64,000 nt of DNA from Planctomycetota bacterium (GCA_023954375.1 JAMLIC010000014.1:62001-126000); one strand, 5' to 3'. Shown: positions 7,147 to 15,661, numbered from the stretch's first letter. Notes: generated from the sequence alone by a model not told the origin. Numbers and translations: made by a program.

Positions 7147-7753
7147 CCTCTCGATCGCCGAGGCCGCCGGGGTGTTCGGGGTCAGCGAGCGCACCCTCTA
7201 TCGCTGGGTGCGCGAGGGCTGCCCCGCGGACGGCGGCGGCCGCGGCCGCCCCCTGCGGTTCGACCGCGCCGAGGTCCTCGCGTGGATGTCCAGCGTCGGG
7301 GCGACCGGCCTCCCGGGCCGACCGCCCGACGGCGCCGAGCGGGACGGCGCCGAGCGGGACGGCGGGCAGACCGGGACCGACGTCGACGTCGGCCCCGAGG
7401 CCGGCGACCACGAGCCGGAGGAGGACGACGTCGACGACGACGGCACCCCGGTCGGCCAGGTCGACCCCGCCCGCCTGGCCACGCTCATCAAGCGGGTCAG
7501 CCTCGAGATCAAGCGCCTCGAGCGCCGGCGCCGCGAGCGGCTCGAGCGCGTCGCCGCCGGCGAGCTGCTCGACCGGGCGGAGGTCGAGCGGGGGCGCCTC
7601 GAGCGCATCGCGCACGTCCGCGCCGGGCTCCTGGCGCTGCCCGCGAAGCTCGCGCCCCAGGTCGCCGGCCGCGACCACCACGAGGTCCACGTGATCGTCG
7701 AGCGGGAGGTCCGCGCGCTGCTGCGCCTCTACGCCGGCGAGGAGGCGGCCTGA
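7133..7753 (+). CDS. Terminase small subunit (Nu1-like)
   Basis: Residues 5-50 (LSIAEAAGVFGVSERTLYRWVREGCPAD...RFDRAEVLAWM) are an HTH of the kind used by lambda-type small terminase to bind cos DNA. An acidic low-complexity linker with a GAERD duplication and EEDDVDDD follows (residues 66-102), then a helical region (LIKRVSLEIKRLERRRRERLERV) for oligomerisation. It lies directly before the large terminase, overlapping by ATGA, which is the standard pairing. 206 residues. Confidence 0.8.
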   Translation: MAERDLSIAEAAGVFGVSERTLYRWVREGCPADGGGRGRPLRFDRAEVLAWMSSVGATGLPGRPPDGAERDGAERDGGQTGTDVDVGPEAGDHEPEEDDVDDDGTPVGQVDPARLATLIKRVSLEIKRLERRRRERLERVAAGELLDRAEVERGRLERIAHVRAGLLALPAKLAPQVAGRDHHEVHVIVEREVRALLRLYAGEEAA

Positions 7754-9687
7754 TGGTCGCGCCGGCGCCGTGGACCGAGGTCGAGCGGGCCGCGTGGTCA
7801 CCCCCCGAGCGGCTCTCCCCGTCGGCGTGGGGCGAGCGCTACCACGTCGTGCCGCTCCGCGGCTCGGCCGAGCCCGGGCCCTACCGACTCGACCGCACGC
7901 CCTACATCCGCGGGATCCTCGACGTCGCCGGCGACACCGAGCACACCGAGGTGATCCTCTGCAAGCCGGTCCAGGTCGGGGGAACGGAGGCGGTCAAGGT
8001 CCTCGTCGGTTACTGGGTCGACACCGGCGACGGTGCGCCCATCATGGTCTGCCTGCCCGACCAGAAGGCCGCCGAGGCCTACCTGCGCGAGCGGATCCAG
8101 CCCCTGCTCGAGACCCCGCGCCTCGCGCGCTACCTCACCCCCTCGAGCTACGACGTTCGGCGCGACCAGATCGACCTGGTCCATTGCTCGATCCACCTGG
8201 CCTGGACGGGCTCGCCGCAGACCATGGCGAGCCGAGCGATCCGCTTCGCCGTCAGCGACGAGACCGACAAGGCGCAGGACACCGAAGCGCGGGCCCTCGA
8301 CCTCATCCGCGACCGCCTCCTCACCTTCGGCCCGCGCTCCAAGCACTTCATCCTCTCGTCGCCCACGACCTCGGACGGCCCGATCTGGCGCGAGTTCCAG
8401 GCGACCGCCGACAAGCGCTACTACCACGTGCCCTGCCCCCATTGCGGCACGTCCCAGCGCCTGGTGTGGGAGCAGGTCCGCTGGGAGCGCCGCGAGCTCG
8501 ACCTCGAGGGGGACCTGGCCCTGGCGCTCGAGGACGAGCTCGCCTGCGGGCGCGCCCGGGCCTGGTACGAGTGCTCGTCGTGCCAGGAGCCGATCGAGGA
8601 GGGCGACCGCATGCGCATCATCGAGCGCGGCGAGTGGGTCTCCGTCCTCGGCCCGGACCCGGTCTCGCGGCGCGTCGCCTTCCACCTCAGCGCCCTCTAC
8701 TCGCCCTGGGTCAGCTTCGGCGCCCTGGCGGCGGAGTTCCTGCGCGCGAGCCGTCAGGACGACCTGCGCAACTTCCGTAACGGCTTCCTCGGCCTGCCCC
8801 AGGAGACCGCGCCCCTCACGCGGCGCACCGAGGACGTCTTCACGCCTCGCGCCGCCGGCCGGCGCGCCGGCGTCGTGCCGTCCTGGGCCACCCTCCTCAC
8901 CGCCGGCGCCGACACGCAGGCGAGCGGCCTGCGGGCCTGGTGGGCCTGGGTGGTCCGGGCCTGGGGGCCCCGCTACCGCAGCCGCCTGGTCGCGGCCGGC
9001 CGCGCCGACTCGGCCGAGGAGCTGATCCGGTGCACGGTCGACGCCCGGTTCCAGCGGGAGGACGGCTCGGGGTTCGAGCGGCCGCTGATCGTCGCCGTCG
9101 ACGCCGGCGGCGGCGCCGAGCTCCTGGCCGACGGCAACACGACCTGGCTCGTGTACCAGCTCGCCAGGAGCGACCCCGGCCGCGTGATCCCCGTGAAGGG
9201 CTACGGCGGCACGAACAAGCCGCTCAAGCTGATCCAGGCGCGCGCCGTCCACTACCAGCCGCCGGCGGGCAACTCGCCGCCGATCCCCACCCTCCTCCAT
9301 GTCCTCGACACGGAGGGCCTCAAGGACAAGCTCTACGGGCTGATCTACGGGGACGACGACACGATGTGGGAGGAGTCCGACTGCCTCCCCCCGGGCTACG
9401 CCACGCAGATGACGGCCGAGGAGAAGACGCGGGTCGGCCTCGGCAAGCGCCCGCAGGTGCGCTGGATCAACCCGACGCGCAGCAGGACCGACTGGTGGGA
9501 CGCCACCGTCTACTGCCTGGCCGCGGCCCACATGGTGCGCGCCGACGAGCGCGCCACGCGCTCGCCGCCCTCGCCCGCGCGCGCGCGCCCCGAAGCGGAG
9601 GAGGAGCGGCGGTCGAGGCCGCGGCACCTCGGGCGGGACACGGAACGTGGCGGCCGCTTCGGCGCCCGCAGGAGGGAGCGGTGGTGA
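7753..9687 (+). CDS. Terminase large subunit, phage lambda gpA family
   Basis: 644 residues, the usual gpA length. The ATPase domain shows VILCKPVQVGGTEAV (residues 68-82) as the gpA-type Walker A and RFAVSDETDKAQD (about 164-176) as Walker B. A zinc-finger-like insert (CPHCG ... CSSC) follows near residues 228-280. The C-terminal nuclease part starts with TLLTAGADTQ and contains IVAVDAGGG. The enzyme packages DNA into the prohead and cuts the concatemer. It starts at ATGA on the small-subunit stop and ends with an Arg-rich tail. Confidence 0.93.
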   Translation: MVAPAPWTEVERAAWSPPERLSPSAWGERYHVVPLRGSAEPGPYRLDRTPYIRGILDVAGDTEHTEVILCKPVQVGGTEAVKVLVGYWVDTGDGAPIMVCLPDQKAAEAYLRERIQPLLETPRLARYLTPSSYDVRRDQIDLVHCSIHLAWTGSPQTMASRAIRFAVSDETDKAQDTEARALDLIRDRLLTFGPRSKHFILSSPTTSDGPIWREFQATADKRYYHVPCPHCGTSQRLVWEQVRWERRELDLEGDLALALEDELACGRARAWYECSSCQEPIEEGDRMRIIERGEWVSVLGPDPVSRRVAFHLSALYSPWVSFGALAAEFLRASRQDDLRNFRNGFLGLPQETAPLTRRTEDVFTPRAAGRRAGVVPSWATLLTAGADTQASGLRAWWAWVVRAWGPRYRSRLVAAGRADSAEELIRCTVDARFQREDGSGFERPLIVAVDAGGGAELLADGNTTWLVYQLARSDPGRVIPVKGYGGTNKPLKLIQARAVHYQPPAGNSPPIPTLLHVLDTEGLKDKLYGLIYGDDDTMWEESDCLPPGYATQMTAEEKTRVGLGKRPQVRWINPTRSRTDWWDATVYCLAAAHMVRADERATRSPPSPARARPEAEEERRSRPRHLGRDTERGGRFGARRRERW

Positions 9688-9977
9688 AGCAGCAGAAGCA
9701 GCAGCAGAAGCAGCAGCAGGTCGAGGCGCCGCGATCGCGCTCGACGTCGATCGAGCTGGTGGCGCCCGTGCTCGACCACGGGGTCGTCGAGATCTCCCGG
9801 ATCGACTGCCGGATCACGCCCCGCCAGGGCCGGGCGTTGCGCCTGCTCACGGCCGGCCTCGAGGCCGAGGGCCTCGGCGTGCGCCTCGGGGGCGACGTGC
9901 GCGAGCCGGTCCAGACCCCGCTGGACGCGATCCGGTGGCTCCTCGACCAGATCGCGGACGTCACCGAGGCGCCGTGA
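9684..9977 (+). CDS. Small phage protein with Gln/Lys-rich start, 97 aa
   Basis: GTG at 9684 overlaps the terminase stop; GGAGGG lies 7 bases ahead. The first 13 residues are a KQQKQQQKQQQ run encoded by CAG/AAG repeats. The rest (ISRIDCRITPRQGRALRLLTAGLEAEG) is a compact alpha/beta domain. It sits where lambda-like phages encode the gpW-type joining protein, but the sequence does not let me claim that. Confidence 0.55.
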   Translation: MKQQKQQQKQQQVEAPRSRSTSIELVAPVLDHGVVEISRIDCRITPRQGRALRLLTAGLEAEGLGVRLGGDVREPVQTPLDAIRWLLDQIADVTEAP

Positions 9978-10228
9978 TCGAGCCCTGCTACACGGCGTTC
10001 CTGCGCGAGCTCGCCTGGAGCCACGCGCTCAAGGACTCCGAGAGCGAGCGGTGGCGGCAGGCCGTCCTGGCCGACCAGGACCTGGCGGACGCCGCCGAGG
10101 TCGACGACGTCGCGAGCGCCCGGACGGCGCTGGCGAAGGTCACGCGCGCCGTGTGGCCCGACTCGTCGCAGATCCCGCGCGGCGTCCAGATGAGCCTGCG
10201 CGTGCTCCGGGTCGCCGTGCGCTGGTGA
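9974..10228 (+). CDS. Small helical phage protein, 84 aa
   Basis: GTGA overlap with the upstream gene. Helical (RELAWSHALKDSESERWRQAVLADQDLADAAEVDDVASARTALAKVTRAVWP) and soluble, with no recognised family. Its last 89 bases are overlapped on the other strand by the tail of the HigA gene, so the toxin-antitoxin module was probably inserted right at its 3' end. Confidence 0.5.
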   Translation: MIEPCYTAFLRELAWSHALKDSESERWRQAVLADQDLADAAEVDDVASARTALAKVTRAVWPDSSQIPRGVQMSLRVLRVAVRW

Positions 10229-10523
10229 GCGGGTCGTGCGGGCGCACGCGTGCGATCTCGTCCGCCTTCTCCGCCTCGACCGCGCGCAGGTCATACAGGT
10301 TCTGGAGGTTCAGCCAGAACTCGGCAGAGGTCCCGAAGTAGCGCGCCAGGCGGGCGGCCGTGTCGGCCGTGATCGCGCGTCGCCCCAGGCAGATCTCCGA
10401 GACGCGCGTCTCCGGGATCCCCAGCTCCTTGGCCAGGCGGTACTGGGTCAGGCCCAGCTCGCCGATGAAGTCCTCGCGCAGGACCTCGCCGGGGTGGACG
10501 TTGATCGGCTTCGGCTTGCTCAT
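10140..10523 (-). CDS. higA: HigA-type antitoxin
   Basis: Residues 1-92 are a complete HigA (XRE-type HTH): PINVHPGEVLREDFIGELGLTQYRLAKELGIPETRVSEICLGRRAITADTAARLARYFGTSAEFWLNLQNLYDL. HigA neutralises HigB and represses the promoter. It follows higB by 12 bases, the normal toxin-first order. Typical HigA ends near residue 100; here about 30 extra Arg/Ala/Ser residues are read antisense to the phage gene at 9974-10228, so the natural stop was probably lost at insertion. Confidence 0.9.
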   Translation of the reverse strand: MSKPKPINVHPGEVLREDFIGELGLTQYRLAKELGIPETRVSEICLGRRAITADTAARLARYFGTSAEFWLNLQNLYDLRAVEAEKADEIARVRPHDPLTSARRPGARAGSSGRRAGSATSRATRRA

Positions 10524-10535
10524 GCGCTCCTCCCT

Positions 10536-10814
10536 CTAGTGGTAGTCGACGATCTCGACGTCGTAGGCGTTCCCGTCCTGCCAGACGAAGCACACGCGCC
10601 ACTGATCGTTGATCCGGATGCTGTGCTGGCCGGCGCGGTCGCCGACGAGCTTCTCCAGGCGGTTCCCCGGGTTGCGGGCGAGGTCCTGGAGCGTCGTCGC
10701 CGTGTGCAGCACGGCGAGGCGCCGCGCAGCCGGACGCATGAGGTTCGCGGGGAACCCCTTGGGGCACCGCCCGTTGAACACCTGCTCCGCCACGCCCCGC
10801 CAGGACTGAATCAC
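10536..10814 (-). CDS. higB: HigB-type toxin (RelE/ParE superfamily mRNA interferase)
   Basis: The 92-residue protein shows the HigB pattern: WRGVAEQVFNGRCPKGFPANLMRPAARRLAVLHTATTLQDLARNPGNRLEKL, then GQHSIRINDQWRVCFVWQDGNAYDVEIVDYH, where the RINDQWRVCF strand and the terminal DYH are family hallmarks. HigB cleaves mRNA on the ribosome. GTG start, with a sigma-70-like promoter 20-50 bases upstream. It lies antisense inside the phage late operon, between terminase and portal genes. Confidence 0.92.
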   Translation of the reverse strand: MIQSWRGVAEQVFNGRCPKGFPANLMRPAARRLAVLHTATTLQDLARNPGNRLEKLVGDRAGQHSIRINDQWRVCFVWQDGNAYDVEIVDYH

Positions 10815-10819
10815 AACTG

Positions 10820-10865
10820 CTCCCGTCGTGCGTCAATACTATCGCGCGGCGGGAGTATCTGTCAA
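10820..10865 (-). promoter_or_regulatory. Promoter and likely HigA operator
   Basis: On the minus strand TTGACA (10865-10860), 18-bp spacer, TAGTAT (10841-10836). CTCCCG (10820-10825) and CGGGAG (10850-10855) are inverted around the -10 box, a fitting HigA-binding dyad for autorepression. Confidence 0.65.
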
Positions 10866-10883
10866 GGTCTACCGCGCGCCCGC

Positions 10884-10953
10884 GCGCGCGGCGCCGCCGG
10901 ACGTGCCGAGGGATCCGAGCTTCGAAGGCTGTTCGGCCCCCTACCCTGCGCGC
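10884..10953 (+). promoter_or_regulatory. Putative phage late promoter, copy 1 (leaderless)
   Basis: This 70-base block ends exactly at the ATG of the gene at 10954. It aligns without gaps to 28793-28862: identical 16 bases at the 5' end, identical GGGATCCGAG (10910-10919), and TACCCT (10942-10947) versus TATCCT. The hexamer is 6 bases from the ATG, so transcription would begin at the start codon and the mRNA would be leaderless. There is no Shine-Dalgarno sequence. GGGATCCGAG sits too far upstream for a plain -35 box and may bind an activator. Confidence 0.6.
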
Positions 10954-11241
10954 ATGCCCCCGCTCGACATGGCGCAGGCGCTGGACGAGGCCGAGAAGGC
11001 GATCCAGGCGAACGTGGGCTACCGCGCCGACCGGACGGGCGCGCAGGCGCGCGCCTACGCCGCCGGGCTGCGCGCGAAGGCGGCGCTCGTCCCCTCGAGC
11101 TCGGCCAAGGGCCCGCAGGCCGTCGCCTACAACGTGGGCGAGCTGCTGGCCGAGGCGAAGCGCGCCGACGACTGGGCGGACGCGGTCGCCGGGACCTCGG
11201 TGGTCCGCACCGACTTCCGGCGCCTGAGGGCCAACGGGTGA
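10954..11241 (+). CDS. Small head-module protein ahead of the portal, 95 aa
   Basis: ATG is placed 6 bases after a -10-like TACCCT, with no ribosome-binding site. The protein (MAQALDEAEKAIQANVGYRADRTGAQARAYAAGLRAKAAL) is helical and Ala-rich; it sits where gpW-like head-tail joining proteins are found, but the similarity is not strong enough to name it. GTGA overlap with the portal gene. Confidence 0.55.
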   Translation: MPPLDMAQALDEAEKAIQANVGYRADRTGAQARAYAAGLRAKAALVPSSSAKGPQAVAYNVGELLAEAKRADDWADAVAGTSVVRTDFRRLRANG

Positions 11242-12914
11242 AGCGCGTGCTCTCGCGCCGCTCGAGCGCCCCGCCCAGCACGCCCGCGCGCGCGGCCCGC
11301 CTGCGCTCGCACCACGTCACCCAGGCCGACGCGTTCCACGCGGGCAAGGAGCGCCGGCGCGAGCTGCGCTACCGCGCGGCCCAGCCGAGCAAGTACCGGA
11401 GCGAGGCCGGCCTCCTCGGCGGGACGGAGGACGCCCAGGTCGTCTACGGCGACGACTACTGGCGGATCCGCGAGCGCGTCCGCGCCTACGAGCGGGACAA
11501 CCAGCTCATCGGCCAGGTCCTCGAGCGCGGCCTCGACCAGCTCCTCGGCTCGGGCCTGCGGATCGACCCGCTCACGAGCGACCCCGCCCTGAACCTCAGG
11601 ATCCGCCGCGAGGTGTGGGAGCCCTGGGCGAACACGGCCGAGTGCGACTTCGCCGGCCGCCTGACCCTCGACGACATGGAGCGGCTCGCCCTCCGGCACA
11701 TGTGGCTGGACGGCGACTGCTTCGCCATCCTCGACCCGGCGACCGGCAAGGTCCGCCTCGAGGAGGGCGACCGGGTCCAGTCGCCGCCCGGCGTGTTCAC
11801 GATCACCGAGGGCGGCGAGGTCCGGGACCTGATCCTGGGCGTCGAGATCGACCCGGTCACCACCCGCCACCTCGCCTACTACTTCGTCCGGCGCCGCGCC
11901 GGCGAGCGCCAGCTCCGCGGGCGTCGCCAGTGGTCGCTGGCGGACCTCCTGCGCGTCGACGCGGCCGACGTCATCCACGTCTTCGACCCGCGCCGCATCT
12001 CGCAGACCCGCGGCATGACCGCGTTTCACGCCACCCTCGACCGCGCCGGCCTGCTCGACGACGTCGAGTACGCCGAGCTCGTGAAGCTCGAGGCGGCCGC
12101 CTGCATCGCCGGGTTCGTCCAGACCGAGTACGGCATGCCGCGCTTCGGCGCGCGCCGACCCGAGGACGGCGACCACGACGAGGAGGAGGAGGTCTACAAC
12201 GAGTTTCACCCCGGGATGATCGTGCGCCTGCGCCCGGGCGAGTCGTTCAACGGCTTCGCGCCCCACGTCACGACGCAGGACACCGCCACCCAGAAGCGCG
12301 AGCTCAAGCGGGACGTCGGCCTCGCGATCGGCCTGCCGCTCGAGCTGAGCCTGCTCGACCAGAGCGACGCGAACTTCAGCCAGGCCCGCGGCGTCCTCGA
12401 GAGCTACAAGAAGACCGCGCGCCGTCAGCAGCGCCACCACGGCCGCACCTTCCGCTCGCGGATCTACGTCTGGCGGATCGAGCGCGCCGTCCGGGAGGGC
12501 CGCCTCCCCAACCGCCCGGACATCTACGCGCACGTCGTGCGTTACCCCGAGTGGGCCTACCTCGACCCCGACAAGGAGGCCTCGGCGGCCGACAAGCGCG
12601 TGCGCGGCCACCAGACCTCGCCCCGCCGCCTGTGGGCCGAGACCGGCCACGACTACGACGAGGGCGTCGTCGAGATCGCCGCCGACTCGGGCCGCCTGAT
12701 CGAGGCCGCGCACACCGAGGCCCAGCGCCTCGCCAAGGCGGGCGTGCCGGGCGTCACGTGGCAGGAGGTCCTGACCATGGGCCTCCCCGGCCTCTCGCCT
12801 GCGGCCGACCAGCGGCCGCCCGCGAAGGGCGACGAGCGCGACCAGGACGACCAGGAGGACGCCGGCGCCGAGGAGCGCGACGAGGGCGACGACCGCGAGG
12901 AGGAGCGCGCGTGA
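11238..12914 (+). CDS. Portal protein, lambda gpB family
   Basis: 558 residues with features of lambda-type portals: DDYWRIRERVRAYERDNQLIGQVLERGLDQLLGSGLRIDP near residues 75-115, a conserved VIHVFDPRRISQTRGMTAFHATL segment near 245-268, and QDTATQKRELKRDVGLAIGLPLELSLLDQSDANFSQARGVLESYKK near 350-395. The C-terminal 45 residues are acidic low complexity. The portal forms the dodecameric DNA gate at one capsid vertex. It starts GTGA on the preceding gene and is followed, overlapping, by the protease. Confidence 0.9.
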   Translation: MKRVLSRRSSAPPSTPARAARLRSHHVTQADAFHAGKERRRELRYRAAQPSKYRSEAGLLGGTEDAQVVYGDDYWRIRERVRAYERDNQLIGQVLERGLDQLLGSGLRIDPLTSDPALNLRIRREVWEPWANTAECDFAGRLTLDDMERLALRHMWLDGDCFAILDPATGKVRLEEGDRVQSPPGVFTITEGGEVRDLILGVEIDPVTTRHLAYYFVRRRAGERQLRGRRQWSLADLLRVDAADVIHVFDPRRISQTRGMTAFHATLDRAGLLDDVEYAELVKLEAAACIAGFVQTEYGMPRFGARRPEDGDHDEEEEVYNEFHPGMIVRLRPGESFNGFAPHVTTQDTATQKRELKRDVGLAIGLPLELSLLDQSDANFSQARGVLESYKKTARRQQRHHGRTFRSRIYVWRIERAVREGRLPNRPDIYAHVVRYPEWAYLDPDKEASAADKRVRGHQTSPRRLWAETGHDYDEGVVEIAADSGRLIEAAHTEAQRLAKAGVPGVTWQEVLTMGLPGLSPAADQRPPAKGDERDQDDQEDAGAEERDEGDDREEERA

Positions 12915-13996
12915 CGGAGCAGCGCAAGCTCGTGGTCTCGGCCCCGGTCACGCTCGAGCGCGCGGAGGGCGACGGCGGCGCCGGCGCGCGGCGCTTCAAG
13001 ATGCGCGCCTACTCGGGCGACGTCGTCGAGCAGTACGGCTGCCGGTTCGTCATCGACCTCTCGACGCTCACCTACGACGCGACGCACCTGCCGATCATGC
13101 GCCAGCACCGCCACGACCTGTGGATCGGTCGCGCGGAGCGCGTGGCCGCGGGCAAGGCGCTCGACATCGAGGGCGTGCTCTTCGCCGGCGTGCAGCAGGC
13201 CGACGAGGTCGCGGCCATCAGCGACCAGGGCGCGCGCTGGCAGGCCAGCGTGGGGATCGACTTCTCGTGGGAGGACGTCGCCACGATCGGGCCCAAGGAC
13301 TCGAGCGAGGTGAACGGGCGCAAGCTCAAGGGCCCCCTCGAGATCCTCCGCCACAGCCGCCTCGTCGAGGCGTCGTTCGTGCCGCTCGGTGCCGACGGGC
13401 GCACCGCCGCGGCCGTGCTGGACACGAGCGGTCGGCTGACCGCGGACAACACGAAGGAGGCCCCCATGGCCGGTCGAGACACGGGCACGGGCGCGGGCGC
13501 GAGCTCGTCGCCCGAGTTCGAGGCGGAGCACAAGCGCCTCGCGGCGCAGGAGACGGAGCGGCGGACCGCGATCCGCAAGGAGTTCGCGGACGACCCCTCG
13601 TACGCGCTGGACGCGATCGCGGAGGGCAAGACCCTGCTCGAGGCCCAGGCCGGCTACACGCGCATCCTGCGCGAGCGCGCGCAGAAGGCCGAGGCGGAGG
13701 CCGCCGCCGAGCGCAAGCGCCTCGAGGCGGAGCTCGAGGCCTCGCGGCGGGGCTCGCCCGCCGGCGCCCTGGGCGGCGCGATCGCCGGCGACGGCGCCCA
13801 GACCGAGGCCTTCGAGGCCCGGGTCGAGCGCCACCTGTCGCGGCTGCTCGAGCGTCGCCGCGACACCGCCCCGCACGCCCTCAAGGCCGAGGCCGTGTGC
13901 CTCGCCATGCAGGAGGACCCCGAGGGGCACGCCCGGTTCGTCCGCGAGCAGGGCCAGCGCATCGCCAACGCCCGGGCCGCCGCCCGGAGGAACTGA
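12911..13996 (+). CDS. Prohead maturation protease fused to scaffold
   Basis: 361 residues, GTGA overlap with the portal. Residues 1-170 are an HK97/lambda-C type prohead protease: ATHLPIMRQHRHDLWIGRA gives the catalytic His (66 or 68) and RWQASVGIDF gives the catalytic Ser (about 113). Residues 186-361 are a highly charged coiled coil (ERAQKAEAEAAAERKRLEAELEAS), as expected for scaffold. An internal start at Met186 with its own Shine-Dalgarno sequence should also make free scaffold, the lambda C/Nu3 layout. Confidence 0.85.
   Translation: MTEQRKLVVSAPVTLERAEGDGGAGARRFKMRAYSGDVVEQYGCRFVIDLSTLTYDATHLPIMRQHRHDLWIGRAERVAAGKALDIEGVLFAGVQQADEVAAISDQGARWQASVGIDFSWEDVATIGPKDSSEVNGRKLKGPLEILRHSRLVEASFVPLGADGRTAAAVLDTSGRLTADNTKEAPMAGRDTGTGAGASSSPEFEAEHKRLAAQETERRTAIRKEFADDPSYALDAIAEGKTLLEAQAGYTRILRERAQKAEAEAAAERKRLEAELEASRRGSPAGALGGAIAGDGAQTEAFEARVERHLSRLLERRRDTAPHALKAEAVCLAMQEDPEGHARFVREQGQRIANARAAARRN
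13466..13996 (+). CDS. Nested scaffold protein (internal start in the protease gene)
   Basis: ATG 13466 is in frame with the protease and is preceded by AAGGAGG at 13454-13460, 5 bases away, the best ribosome-binding site in this area. The 176-residue product is the coiled-coil C-terminal part only. By analogy with lambda Nu3 it would be the scaffold that shapes the prohead and is then degraded. The start is inferred from the strong site. Confidence 0.6.
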   Translation: MAGRDTGTGAGASSSPEFEAEHKRLAAQETERRTAIRKEFADDPSYALDAIAEGKTLLEAQAGYTRILRERAQKAEAEAAAERKRLEAELEASRRGSPAGALGGAIAGDGAQTEAFEARVERHLSRLLERRRDTAPHALKAEAVCLAMQEDPEGHARFVREQGQRIANARAAARRN

Positions 13997-13998
13997 TC

Positions 13999-14640
13999 AT
14001 GTACGCCGAGCACCTGCGCACCTTCATCGCGCCCGCCGGCGGCCTCGAGGCCGCCCGCCTGTGCAAGCTGGGCGGCACGGCCGGCCAGGTCGAGTACGCC
14101 GCCCTGGGCGACCCGGCCGCCGTGGTCGTCACCGTCCGCGCCGCCCGCGAGGGCCAGGGCGCCACGTGCAAGCCCCTCGGCTCGCCCGGGACGCTCCTCC
14201 TCACGGCCGCGGCCGCGATCGCCGTCGGCCAGCGGGTCAGCCCCGCCGCCAACGGCAAGGCGGTCGCCGGCGGCAGCCCGGCCGTGGCGATCGCCCTCAA
14301 GGCCGCCAGCGGCGACGGGGCGATCTTCGAGGCGCTGCCGATCCCGCAGGCCGTCGGCCACGGGTCCGCCGTGGACGTCGCCGCCGCCGGCGCGAACGTC
14401 ACCCTCCCGGCCAACGCGGCGCCCCTGCAGGTCCTCACGCCCGACGCGGCCCGCGACGTGACGCTCCCCGACGTCGCGCTCTGGGCCGGCAGGACGATCG
14501 TGATCGTCAATGGCGCGGCCGCGACCCACGCGCTGACGGCCAAGAACGCGGGCGGCGACACGATCGGGGCGATCGCCGCCACCAAGGCGTCCCTGTTCTT
14601 CTCGACCGGCGCGGCCTGGCGCGTCCTGGCCGGCGCGTAG
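13999..14640 (+). CDS. Capsid decoration protein, DUF2190-like
   Basis: 213 residues, 2 bases after the protease stop and just before the major capsid gene, the usual place for gpD-like decoration proteins. Residues 90-135 (LTAAAAIAVGQRVSPAANGKAVAG...AVAIALKAASGDGAIFEALPI) match the DUF2190 pattern of a small beta domain with xAxG turns. The second half (VLTPDAARDVTLPDVALWAGRTIVIVNGAA...IGAIAATKASLFFSTGAAWRVL) looks like an extra beta-sandwich module found on phage surface proteins. Confidence 0.65.
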   Translation: MYAEHLRTFIAPAGGLEAARLCKLGGTAGQVEYAALGDPAAVVVTVRAAREGQGATCKPLGSPGTLLLTAAAAIAVGQRVSPAANGKAVAGGSPAVAIALKAASGDGAIFEALPIPQAVGHGSAVDVAAAGANVTLPANAAPLQVLTPDAARDVTLPDVALWAGRTIVIVNGAAATHALTAKNAGGDTIGAIAATKASLFFSTGAAWRVLAGA

Positions 14641-14650
14641 GAGCAGCTCC

Positions 14651-15661
14651 ATGACCATGCAGAGCATCAGCAGCACGCAGATCCGCCCGGACCTGGGCAT
14701 GCCCTACGCCGAGCTGGACCCGGTCGCCCAGCTCATGGGCTTCATCTTCCCGGTCCTCTTCCCCCTGCTCGACCAGCAGCTCAACGCCGGCTCCTACGCC
14801 AAGATCAAGGGCGCGGCGCTCATGCCCAAGGTCTCGCTCGACGACCTCCGTCGCGGCCAGACGGGCAACTACAAGCGCGACTTCTGGGAGTACGAGTCCG
14901 ACAAGTTCGAGACCCAGGACTACGGCAAGGAGGAGCTCGTCGACCGGCGCGCCGCCGGCGTCGCGGGGATCCACGGCCTGCGGCTCTACCAGGTCGCGAC
15001 CGACCGGGCGACGTCGATCCTCCTGCGCGCGATCGAGCAGAGCGCGGCCGACGAGCTGGCGGACGCGGCCAAGTACGCCGCGCAGTACACGGCCGGCTCG
15101 AACTGGGCCGTCCCCGGCGGCACGCCGATCACCGACGTCAAGGCGCTCATCGAGCGCTACGAGGATCGGGTCGGCGAGTCGCCGGGCGCCCTGCACATCC
15201 CGATCAAGGCCGCGCGGAACGCCCTGCTCACCACGCAGGTCCAGACGGTGATCGGCTACCGCCCGAGCGAGGGCCTGCGCAACGAGGCCATGCTCGGCAA
15301 CCTCATGGAGGCCACGCTGACGCAGGTCTTCGGGATCCGCGTCGTGATCTCCGGCTGGCCCGCCGGCGGCTTCCGCAACACGGCCGACCCGGGCCTCCAG
15401 GCCGCGCTGGCCCGGATCCACGACCAGACGAAGGTCCAGGCCCTGGCCGTGAACCCGGGCGACCTCCAGTCCGGCCGCGCCTTCGCGCGTCGCTTCGTCT
15501 GGTCCGGCGAGGGCGGCTCGGCCGGCGGGCTCGTCGTCGAGCAGTACGAGGAGCCCGGCCGCCGCAGCGACGTGATCTGCGCGCGGTCGGACTTCGAGCT
15601 CAAGATCGTGGACGGGCGCTGCCTGGAGGGCCTCCACTCGCTCGCCGGCGGTGGTCCGTGA
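14651..15661 (+). CDS. Major capsid protein
   Basis: 336 residues, ATG after an AGGAGCAGCTCC ribosome-binding site. The position after protease/scaffold and decoration, the length, the N-terminal QIRPDLGMPYAELDP, the KFETQDYGKEELVD loop and the ending DLQSGRAFARRFVWSGEG..YEEPGRRSDVICARSDFELKIVD are what I expect of an HK97-fold shell protein. The closest family is not certain (major capsid E or related). It forms the prohead shell and is probably the most abundant virion protein. It overlaps the next gene by GTGA. Confidence 0.8.
   Translation: MTMQSISSTQIRPDLGMPYAELDPVAQLMGFIFPVLFPLLDQQLNAGSYAKIKGAALMPKVSLDDLRRGQTGNYKRDFWEYESDKFETQDYGKEELVDRRAAGVAGIHGLRLYQVATDRATSILLRAIEQSAADELADAAKYAAQYTAGSNWAVPGGTPITDVKALIERYEDRVGESPGALHIPIKAARNALLTTQVQTVIGYRPSEGLRNEAMLGNLMEATLTQVFGIRVVISGWPAGGFRNTADPGLQAALARIHDQTKVQALAVNPGDLQSGRAFARRFVWSGEGGSAGGLVVEQYEEPGRRSDVICARSDFELKIVDGRCLEGLHSLAGGGP

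Noticed and set aside
7798..9627. A 609-codon minus-strand frame opposite the terminase
   Set aside because: The plus strand encodes intact gpA motifs; the minus translation has no recognisable feature.
10954..11241. Naming the small gene before the portal as gpW
   Set aside because: Position fits, but the sequence lacks features I could confirm.
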